Origin: Lysobacterales bacterium
GTDB lineage: Bacteria > Pseudomonadota > Gammaproteobacteria > Xanthomonadales > S139-57
DNA: 12,145 nucleotides
Direction: 5' to 3'
Assembly: GCA_026993285.1 (NCBI GenBank)
Contig: JALWTZ010000387.1
Span: 1-12,145 of the forward strand
The position numbers and the translations under genes were made by a program. The notes under the pieces are model-generated. The model was given only the letters and a program-made list of their open reading frames with translations. It did no database searches and was not told where the DNA came from. This document shows positions 6,422-12,145 of the stretch, in pieces. Each line of letters opens with the position of its first letter. The first letter of the stretch is position 1.

Positions 6422-6676
6422 ATGCCATCCATCACGGTTCGCAATGTGCCAGATGAAATCCACCGTGCACTGAAAGTACGTGCAGCCCGTCATGGCCGCA
6501 GTACGGAAGCGGAAATCCGCTATATTCTCGAGGAATCCGTCCGTCCCGAAAAACGCCTGGGGCTGGGCAGTCTGCTGATGGATATCGGCCAAAGCCTGCA
6601 ATTGTCGGAAGAGGAAGCGCGTGTTCTGGAAAGCGCCCGTTCGGACTCACCCGCCCGTAGCGCGCACTTCGAATGA
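6422..6676 (+). CDS. fitA: FitA-type antitoxin (ribbon-helix-helix)
   Basis: The 84-residue protein has an N-terminal ribbon-helix-helix domain (residues 1-40): strand PSITVRNVP, helix EIHRALKVRAARHG, then RSTEAEIRYILEE, with the GRSTEAEIR motif very like gonococcal FitA. The remainder (LGLGSLLMDIGQ and a Glu-rich tail) is the toxin-binding extension. It should dimerise, bind its own promoter and block FitB. ATG at 6422 is preferred because GGAGG lies eight bases upstream. In-frame starts at 6371 (TTG) and 6386 (ATG) would add residues before the first strand and overlap the promoter-like sequence. The stop overlaps the fitB start (ATGA). The locus follows ndh by 64 bases but seems to have its own promoter. 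Confidence 0.9.
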   Translation: MPSITVRNVPDEIHRALKVRAARHGRSTEAEIRYILEESVRPEKRLGLGSLLMDIGQSLQLSEEEARVLESARSDSPARSAHFE

Positions 6677-7098
6677 TCCTGCTGGACACCAACCTGCTCT
6701 CGGAGCCGCTCAAGCCCCAGCCAGAACCCCGCGTTCAAGCCTGGCTGGACGCTCAGGTGCTGGAAACCCTGTACCTGCCCGCCATCGTAGTGGCTGAATT
6801 ACGCGCCGGTGTCAGCCTGCTGCCCGAAGGCAAACGCAAGGCGCATTTACATCAACAACTGGAAACCCGGGTTTTCCCCTTGTTTGCAGGGCGCATTCTT
6901 CCCTTTGACCTTTCCTGTACCCAGGCCTATGCGGCGATCATTCAAAAAACCCGCCGCCAGGGCTCCGGCATTTCCACCGCAGATGCCTGTATTGCGGCCA
7001 TCGCACAAGCACAGGGATTCATCGTGGCCACCCGTGACACACGCCCTTTCCTGGCAGCGGGGCTGGAGGTGATCAATCCCTGGAAAGCCACAGACTGA
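6673..7098 (+). CDS. fitB: FitB/VapC-type PIN-domain ribonuclease toxin
   Basis: The 141-residue PIN-domain protein has all four acidic metal-binding residues: D5 in MILLDTN, E42 in VVAELRAG, D104 in STADACIAA and D122 in VATRDTRPF. The stretch LFAGRILPFD at 70-79 and the ending VINPW match gonococcal FitB closely. PIN toxins are magnesium-dependent RNases that often cut tRNA or rRNA; the target here is unknown. The active site looks intact and the frame is full length, unlike the hicA toxin 6 kb away. Its start overlaps the fitA stop by four bases, so antitoxin and toxin should be translationally coupled. Confidence 0.93.
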   Translation: MILLDTNLLSEPLKPQPEPRVQAWLDAQVLETLYLPAIVVAELRAGVSLLPEGKRKAHLHQQLETRVFPLFAGRILPFDLSCTQAYAAIIQKTRRQGSGISTADACIAAIAQAQGFIVATRDTRPFLAAGLEVINPWKATD

Positions 7099-7117
7099 CG
7101 GCTCCACGCCCATCCTT

Positions 7118-7126
7118 TGCTAGAAT
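7118..7126 (+). promoter_or_regulatory. Extended -10 for the M13 peptidase gene
   Basis: TGCTAGAAT is an extended -10 (TGn plus TAGAAT). Transcription would start near 7133, inside the longest open frame, which favours the downstream ATG at 7152 as the translation start. The -35 is poor; a TGAC at 7096-7099 is spaced too far. Confidence 0.4.
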
Positions 7127-7151
7127 GCCGCTTTGGCTCAAGGCAAGCACG

Positions 7152-9161
7152 ATGAACATTCTGATAACCGCCGGCCTCTGGCTGGCCTGGACGGCCTCGG
7201 CGGCCAATATCACCGATATCGACCCGGCCAATTTCGACCCGAAAACCCCGGCCTGCGAGGACTTTTACCAGCACGCCAATGGTGGCTGGGCCAAACAGAA
7301 CCCCATACCCGATGCCTACAGCGGCTGGGGGGTGAGCAACGAGGTGCGCAGCCGCAATTTCCACATCCTGCGGCAGATTCTGGAACAGGCCGCGCAACAG
7401 CCCGATGCCGGGGAGCACAACACCCGGCTTTTGGGGCAATTCTATGCCACCGGCATGAATACCGAACAACTGGAAGCCCAGGGCTTGCAGCCGCTGAAGA
7501 CCAGCCTAGGCCGCGTGGAGCAGATCAGCAGCGTGGACGAGCTGAGTGATCTCATCATGGAACTGAACGCGCGCGGCATGGCCCTGCTGTTCAATACGGA
7601 AGTCTACCCCGACCTGAAAGACTCGAAACGCTATCGCCTGTATGTCTACCAGGGGGAGCTGGGCCTGCCGGACCGGGATTTCTACCTCAAGGATGACCTG
7701 GACAGCCGCCGGATTCGTCACGAATACCAGCGCCATGTGGCCCGTACGCTGGTGCTTTCCGGCCTGCCGCACAAGGCCGCCCTGAAGCAGGCCAGAAACA
7801 TTCTGCAACTGGAAACCCGGCTGGCACGGGCCGCGATGAGCCGGGTGGAGATGCGCGAGCCGGAAAACACCTACCGCCTCATGGGTGTGCGCGAGGCCGA
7901 CAAGCACACCCCCAACTTTCTCTGGACCCGCTATCTCAGCGAACTGGGGCTGGACGGCGTGGAAACCTTCTCCTTTTCCCAGCCCGACTATTTCGCCGAA
8001 CTGGACCAGGCCCTGGCCGACGTGCCTCTGCCCACCTGGAAGGCCTGGCTGCGCTGGAGCCTGCTTTCCGATGCCTCGCCCTATCTGGCGGAAAAATACG
8101 ATCGTGAACATTTCGCCTTCTACGGCAAGGTGCTGGAAGGCAGCCGGCAGCCGAAGGCCCGCTGGAAGCGGGTGCTGGCTGAAGTGAACGAATGGCTGGG
8201 CGAGGCCCTGGGGCAGGCCTATGTGGCACAGGCCTTCTCGCCAAAGGCACGCGCGCGGGTGCTGGCGATGGTGCAGGATTTGCAGACCGCCCTGAAACAG
8301 CGGCTGGCCACCATGCCCTGGATGACGGAATCCACCCGCCGGCAGGCCCTGGCCAAGCTGGCCACTTTCCGCGCCAAGATCGGCTACCCGGAACGCTGGC
8401 GCGACTACAGCAGCCTGCAACTGCCCAACAGCAGTTATCTGGCCAATGTCACCGCCGCCCAGCAATACGATTTCCAGCAAAACCTGGCCAAACTGAACCA
8501 GCCGGTGGACCCGCTGGAATGGGACATGAACCCGCAGGAGGTCAACGCCTACTACGACCCCACCGGCAACGAGGTGGTCTTTCCCGCCGGCATCCTGCAA
8601 CCGCCCTATTACGACCCGGACATGGACGATGCCTACAACTATGGCTCCATGGGCGCCATCATCGGCCACGAATTGATGCACGGCTTCGACGATGAAGGCA
8701 GCCGCTACGATGCCCAGGGCAACCTGCGTGACTGGTGGCGCCCCATCGACCGCCAGCGCTTCGAACAACGTACCGAGAAACTGGTCAAGCAATTCGATGC
8801 CTTCACCGTGCCCGGCGGCCTGCATGTGAATGGCCGGCTGACCCTGGGAGAGAACATCGCCGATCTGGGCGGCCTGCTGGTGGCCTGGGATGCCCTGCAA
8901 CTGCGCCAGAAGGCCCAGCCGCAACCCACGGTGAACGGGCTGACCCCGGCGCAGCACTTTTTCTATGCCTATGCCCAGTCCTGGCGGCGCAATTACCGGC
9001 CGGAGGCCCTGAAGCTGATGGTCAAGACCAATGTACACGCGCCGGCCCATTTCCGGGTCAACGGCCCGCTGGCCAATCTGAAACCCTTTCAACAGGCCTT
9101 TGCCTGCAAACCCGGGCAAGCCATGGTCAACGAGGAACCCCATCGTGTCGAAATCTGGTAA
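7152..9161 (+). CDS. Exported M13-family zinc metallopeptidase (neprilysin/PepO-like)
   Basis: From ATG at 7152 the protein has 669 residues. A hydrophobic N-terminus (MNILITAGLWLAWTASA) suggests export. The family opening C-E-D-FYQHANGGW follows, then a long helical N-domain. The catalytic domain has NAYYDPTGNEVVFPAGILQPP, the zinc motif HELMH at 506-510 within IIGHELMHGFDDEGS, and ENIADLGG with the third zinc ligand E567 and D571. The C-terminus (FACKPGQAMVNEEPHRVEIW) is typical of bacterial members. It hydrolyses peptides, probably in the periplasm. An in-frame ATG at 7125 would add nine residues including a Lys, giving a more normal positively charged signal n-region, but it overlaps the -10 and lacks a ribosome binding site; AAGG lies about nine bases before 7152. 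Its 3' end overlaps the following dehydrogenase gene by 17 bases. Confidence 0.92.
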   Translation: MNILITAGLWLAWTASAANITDIDPANFDPKTPACEDFYQHANGGWAKQNPIPDAYSGWGVSNEVRSRNFHILRQILEQAAQQPDAGEHNTRLLGQFYATGMNTEQLEAQGLQPLKTSLGRVEQISSVDELSDLIMELNARGMALLFNTEVYPDLKDSKRYRLYVYQGELGLPDRDFYLKDDLDSRRIRHEYQRHVARTLVLSGLPHKAALKQARNILQLETRLARAAMSRVEMREPENTYRLMGVREADKHTPNFLWTRYLSELGLDGVETFSFSQPDYFAELDQALADVPLPTWKAWLRWSLLSDASPYLAEKYDREHFAFYGKVLEGSRQPKARWKRVLAEVNEWLGEALGQAYVAQAFSPKARARVLAMVQDLQTALKQRLATMPWMTESTRRQALAKLATFRAKIGYPERWRDYSSLQLPNSSYLANVTAAQQYDFQQNLAKLNQPVDPLEWDMNPQEVNAYYDPTGNEVVFPAGILQPPYYDPDMDDAYNYGSMGAIIGHELMHGFDDEGSRYDAQGNLRDWWRPIDRQRFEQRTEKLVKQFDAFTVPGGLHVNGRLTLGENIADLGGLLVAWDALQLRQKAQPQPTVNGLTPAQHFFYAYAQSWRRNYRPEALKLMVKTNVHAPAHFRVNGPLANLKPFQQAFACKPGQAMVNEEPHRVEIW

Positions 9162-9840
9162 GCCCTCCCCGCCGGTGGTGATGATCTCGGGCGCCAATCG
9201 CGGCATTGGCCTGGCCATCGCCCGCCGGCTGCATGAAGCCGGTTACGCCCTCAGCCTGGGCAGCCGCCACAGTGCCGCCATCCTGCCCGGTGTACTGCAA
9301 TGCCACTATGATGCCCGCGATGCCGACAGCGTGCGCCAGTGGCTGGCCGCCACCCTGGAACGGCATGGCCGGCTGGATGCCGTGGTGCACTGTGCCGCCA
9401 TCCTCAAGCCGGTATCGCTGGAGAATGGCCGCGAGGAAGACCTGCGCGAACTGCTGGAAGTGAATGTGTTGGGCAGCTGGCGATTGGCCCAGGCCTGCTA
9501 CCCGGCCCTGAAAGCCAGTGGCCGTGGCCGTTTCATCCAGTTGGTCAGCATGTCCGGCAAGCGGGTCAAGGGCACGGGTTGCGGTTATCCCATCAGCAAG
9601 TTCGCGCAACTGGCCATCAGCCAGTGCGTGCGCAACACCGGCTGGGAACACGGGGTGCGCGCCATCTCCATCTGCCCCAGCTGGGTGAACACGGACATGG
9701 CCCGAGAGGTCTGCAAGCTGCCAGCCGAAACCCTGACCCAGCCCGAGGATGTGGCCCGTATCGTGGCCCTGCTGCTGGAACTGCCCAATGAAGCGGCCAT
9801 CGACGAGATCAAAATCAACTGCGCGCTGGAAACCTGCTGA
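9145..9840 (+). CDS. SDR-family NAD(P)-dependent oxidoreductase
   Basis: Using GTG at 9145 the protein has 231 residues. It shows the Rossmann motif SGANRGIG at 15-22, Arg41 after the second strand (suggesting NADP), HCAAI in place of the usual NNAG at 82-86, NVLG at 107-110, and a catalytic set S135/S137, Y148 and K152 (YPISK). PSWVNTDMA replaces the common PG-x-V-x-T. The substrate is unknown. The start is supported by GAGGA eight bases upstream; the frame is open upstream but only through the end of the peptidase gene. It overlaps the peptidase gene by 17 bases in another frame, so the two are cotranscribed and perhaps translationally coupled, though an exported peptidase and a cytoplasmic SDR have no obvious shared pathway. 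It converges on the minus-strand SDR across 26 bases. Confidence 0.87.
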   Translation: MSKSGKPSPPVVMISGANRGIGLAIARRLHEAGYALSLGSRHSAAILPGVLQCHYDARDADSVRQWLAATLERHGRLDAVVHCAAILKPVSLENGREEDLRELLEVNVLGSWRLAQACYPALKASGRGRFIQLVSMSGKRVKGTGCGYPISKFAQLAISQCVRNTGWEHGVRAISICPSWVNTDMAREVCKLPAETLTQPEDVARIVALLLELPNEAAIDEIKINCALETC

Positions 9841-9866
9841 CCGATGCTGAATCACCTCCAGCCTGA

Positions 9867-10625
9867 TCAAAAGCCATAGATACTGAAACCACCGTCCACA
9901 GCCAGACACTGCCCGGTGATGTAGCTGGAAGCCGGTAACGCAAGAAAGGCCACGGCCCGCGCCACTTCATCCGGTCTGCCGATACGCTTCATGGGTGTAC
10001 GGCCCACCACTTCAGCCCGATACGCCTCATCCTTCAGCACGCTCATGGCCAGCGGTGTCTCGATATACCAGGGTGCTACCGTGTTGACACGAATGCCATC
10101 CTCCGCCCATTCACAGGCCAGATTGCGGCTCATCTGGTTCAGGGCGGCCTTGGTCATCGCGTAGATCACACCGGTGCGCAAATGGGTCAGGCCAGCTACG
10201 GATGAAACCTGAACTACCGCACCACCGGCCGTTTTCAGAAAGGGATGACACAATCGGCACATGGCCAGGGCGGAGAGCAAGTTGGCATCCAGCAACTGAC
10301 GAATTTCAGCTTCGCTATAGTCCAGTGCCGGTTTGCGGATATTACTGCCCACATTGTTTACCAGCGCAGCCAGCCCACCCCGGGATTCCAGCCATCGACT
10401 GACAGGCTCCCGCCCCGTCTCGCTGGATACATCCGCCTGCAACCCTTCAACGGTTCCCAATGGTAACAAGCGATCCAGTGCCCGTTTCAGTCGTTGGCCA
10501 TCGCGCCCCAGCACACAAACTTTCGCCCCAAGGCGCAGACATTCTTCTGCCACCGCCAGACCGATACCGGAAGTACCCCCGGTGACCAGGCACCACCCAC
10601 CGGAAAAGGACCAGTTCGACTGCAT
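9867..10625 (-). CDS. SDR-family oxidoreductase, tropinone-reductase-like
   Basis: From ATG at 10625 the protein has 252 residues. Classical SDR features are complete: TGGTSGIG at 15-22, R41 in LGRDGQRL (NADP preference), D65 in QADVSS, NNVGSN at 90-95, N115, SSVAG at 141-145, Y155 and K159 in YAMTK, NTVAPWYIETPL, and the C-terminal VDGGFSIYGF. The overall pattern (IRKPALDYS, ATP-free) is that of plant tropinone reductases and their many bacterial relatives, whose substrates are usually unknown. GTG at 10631 could add two residues but forms part of the GGGGTG that may serve as ribosome binding site for the ATG. It is divergent from hemB with only 47 bases between starts, so the promoters overlap, and it is convergent with the preceding SDR. 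The two SDRs are not close copies. Confidence 0.9.
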   Translation of the reverse strand: MQSNWSFSGGWCLVTGGTSGIGLAVAEECLRLGAKVCVLGRDGQRLKRALDRLLPLGTVEGLQADVSSETGREPVSRWLESRGGLAALVNNVGSNIRKPALDYSEAEIRQLLDANLLSALAMCRLCHPFLKTAGGAVVQVSSVAGLTHLRTGVIYAMTKAALNQMSRNLACEWAEDGIRVNTVAPWYIETPLAMSVLKDEAYRAEVVGRTPMKRIGRPDEVARAVAFLALPASSYITGQCLAVDGGFSIYGF

Positions 10626-10641
10626 GTTCACACCCCGTATT

Positions 10642-10650
10642 TGTTATCAT
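10642..10650 (+). promoter_or_regulatory. Extended -10 for hemB
   Basis: TGTTATCAT is an extended -10 (TGn plus TATCAT) that would start transcription near 10657, leaving a leader of about 16 bases before the hemB ATG. It lies in the 47-base spacer to the divergent SDR, so the two transcription units probably interfere or share control. Confidence 0.4.
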
Positions 10651-10672
10651 CCGGCTTTCAGACTAACACGGG

Positions 10673-11671
10673 ATGACTATCGTGGAACTGACCCATCGGC
10701 CACGGCGCCTGCGCCGGCTGGCGTTCACCCGCCGGCTGGTGCGTGAACACCGCCTGAGCACCGACCATCTGATCTACCCGGTGTTTGTGCTCGAAGGCGA
10801 GCGAAAGACCGAACCCGTACCCTCCATGCCAGGAGTGGAACGGTTGAGCATCGACCTGCTGGTGGAACGCGCGGCTGAATGGCAGGCGCTGGGCATCCCG
10901 GCTGTGGCCCTGTTCCCGGTCACACCCGCCGAAGCCAAGAGCGGGGATGCCCGCGAGGCCTGGAACCCGGACGGGCTGGCCCAACGCGCCGTACGCGCCC
11001 TGAAAGCCGCCCTGCCGGAGCTGGGCGTGATCACCGATGTGGCCCTGGACCCCTTCACCACCCACGGCCAGGACGGCCTGATCGACGATAGCGGCTATGT
11101 GCTCAATGACGAAACGGTGGATGCGCTGATCCGCCAGGCCCTGTCTCATGCCGAGGCCGGCGCCGACATGGTAGCCCCTTCCGACATGATGGATGGGCGC
11201 ATCGGCGCCATTCGTGAAGCCCTGGAAGCCGAAGGCCACCGCCATACCGCCATTCTGGCCTATTCCGCCAAGTACGCCTCCAGTTTCTACGGTCCCTTTC
11301 GCGACGCGGTGGGTTCCGCCGCCAATCTGGGCGGCGGCAACAAGTACACCTACCAGATGGACCCGGCCAACGGTGACGAAGCCCTGCACGAAGTGGCCCT
11401 GGACCTGGAACAGGGCGCGGACATGGTGATGATCAAGCCCGGCATGCCCTATCTGGATGTGGTGCGGCGCGTGAAGGATACCTTCGCCATGCCCACGGCG
11501 GTCTATCAGGTCAGCGGCGAATACGCCATGCTCAAGGCCGCCTGCCAGAACGGCTGGCTCGATGAAAAGGCCGTGGTGCTGGAAGCCCTGACCGGTTTTG
11601 TCCGCGCCGGTGCCGATGCCATCCTCACCTACTACGCGGTGGATGCCGCCCGCTGGCTTGGCGAGGGCTGA
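10673..11671 (+). CDS. hemB: Delta-aminolevulinic acid dehydratase (porphobilinogen synthase), Mg-type
   Basis: The 332-residue protein condenses two 5-aminolevulinate molecules to porphobilinogen in haem biosynthesis. The two Schiff-base lysines are K200 in AYSAKYASSFYGP and K255 in MVMIKPGMPY. SDMMDGRIGAIR at 170-181 and GNKYTYQMDPAN at 222-233 are standard family stretches. The metal loop reads TDVALDPFTTHGQDG (121-135), with Ala124, Asp126 and Asp134 where zinc-dependent enzymes have cysteines; this is the magnesium-type site known from Pseudomonas aeruginosa HemB. The Arg-rich N-terminal arm (RRLRRLAFTRRLVREH) is the oligomerisation segment. The start ATG has only a weak ACACGGG before it. 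The gene is followed four bases later by aroE. Confidence 0.97.
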   Translation: MTIVELTHRPRRLRRLAFTRRLVREHRLSTDHLIYPVFVLEGERKTEPVPSMPGVERLSIDLLVERAAEWQALGIPAVALFPVTPAEAKSGDAREAWNPDGLAQRAVRALKAALPELGVITDVALDPFTTHGQDGLIDDSGYVLNDETVDALIRQALSHAEAGADMVAPSDMMDGRIGAIREALEAEGHRHTAILAYSAKYASSFYGPFRDAVGSAANLGGGNKYTYQMDPANGDEALHEVALDLEQGADMVMIKPGMPYLDVVRRVKDTFAMPTAVYQVSGEYAMLKAACQNGWLDEKAVVLEALTGFVRAGADAILTYYAVDAARWLGEG

Positions 11672-11675
11672 GCCC

Positions 11676-12145
11676 GTGCTGGATCGCTACGCCGTTTTCG
11701 GCCACCCGGTCCAACATTCCCTTTCACCCCGCATTCACGCCCGATTTGCCCGCCAGACGGGGCAGCCACTGGAATACACCGCCATCGAATGCCCGCTGGA
11801 TGGTTTTGCCAATTGCGTACAGGCCTTTCACCAGCAGGGCGGAATGGGTGCCAATGTCACCCTGCCCTTCAAGGAGGAAGCCTTTGCGCTGGTGGAAGCC
11901 AGTACAGAACGGGCGCGCAAGGCCGGCGCGGTCAACACGCTGATTCGCACCCCCACCGGCTGGATGGGTGACAATACCGACGGCGCCGGGCTGATGGCCG
12001 ATCTGGAGCGGCAGCACTTTCCGGTACGTGACCAGCGCATTCTCATCCTGGGTGCCGGCGGCGTGGTGCGCGGCATTCTGCATCCACTGCTGGAGCAACA
12101 GCCGGCCAGTATCCACATCGCCAACCGCACCCTGGATCGGGCCCG
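11676..12145 (+). CDS. aroE: Shikimate dehydrogenase, C-terminus cut by window edge
   Basis: A GTG at 11676 opens 156 codons that run off the window without a stop. The N-terminal shikimate-binding domain is clear: YAVFGHPVQHSLSPRIH with S15 and S17, GANVTLPFKEEAF with catalytic K66, AVNTLI at 85-90 and GDNTDG at 98-103 with D102. The NADP domain begins with ILGAGGVVRGIL (124-135) and the adenine-phosphate-binding motif NRT. The enzyme reduces 3-dehydroshikimate to shikimate in chorismate biosynthesis. GAGGG about eight bases upstream, inside the end of hemB, supports the GTG start. The four-base gap to hemB implies one transcript, linking haem and aromatic synthesis only by arrangement. Confidence 0.96.
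   Translation, partial: MLDRYAVFGHPVQHSLSPRIHARFARQTGQPLEYTAIECPLDGFANCVQAFHQQGGMGANVTLPFKEEAFALVEASTERARKAGAVNTLIRTPTGWMGDNTDGAGLMADLERQHFPVRDQRILILGAGGVVRGILHPLLEQQPASIHIANRTLDRA

Noticed and set aside
7506..9218. Open frame of 570 codons on the minus strand opposite the M13 peptidase
   Set aside because: The plus-strand frame contains all zinc-binding motifs; the antisense product is Gly/Gln/Val-rich shadow sequence typical of high-GC coding DNA.
10658..11389. Open frame of 243 codons on the minus strand opposite hemB
   Set aside because: hemB is certain on the other strand, and this frame shows only antisense composition and no recognisable domain.

Overview
The window looks like chromosome of a GC-rich gammaproteobacterium. 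The type II NADH dehydrogenase is very close to E. coli Ndh, the HemB is of the magnesium-type also found in Pseudomonas, and one exported protein ends in a FxDxFE-like tail that I associate with gammaproteobacterial secreted proteins. I cannot name the genus. Most genes have strongly GC-rich third codon positions. The hicAB locus and the 1837-1908 spacer are visibly richer in A+T.

Layout: a truncated HIT-family gene (minus strand) enters from the left. Next comes a HicAB toxin-antitoxin pair (minus) whose toxin frame carries an in-frame amber codon, then a nucleoside hydrolase (minus) with an altered active-site position. A divergent AT-rich spacer separates the hydrolase from a small unrecognised 59-codon ORF (plus). 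A tight three-gene minus-strand operon follows, transcribed from 4911 to 2164: a membrane-anchored glutaredoxin-like protein, an exported DUF4097-like protein, and a large exported beta-propeller-like protein with a duplicated C-terminal FE tail. Divergent from it is ndh. An intact FitAB toxin-antitoxin pair (plus) follows, then an exported M13 metallopeptidase overlapping a short-chain dehydrogenase (SDR). A second SDR of the tropinone-reductase type converges from the minus strand. The window ends with hemB (complete) and aroE (truncated), four bases apart on the plus strand.

Functionally this is core metabolism (respiratory NADH oxidation, tetrapyrrole and shikimate pathways, nucleoside salvage) interleaved with accessory material: two toxin-antitoxin loci, one apparently broken and one intact, and a small export operon of unknown role. 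There is no CRISPR array, insertion sequence, rRNA or tRNA that I can see. No gene-free stretch exceeds 300 bases; the longest gaps are 4912-5043, 789-900 and 2089-2163. I do not see a clearly new multi-gene system. The best candidates for a second look are the amber-interrupted hicA, the three-gene export operon and the nucleoside hydrolase with alanine in place of the usual catalytic histidine.
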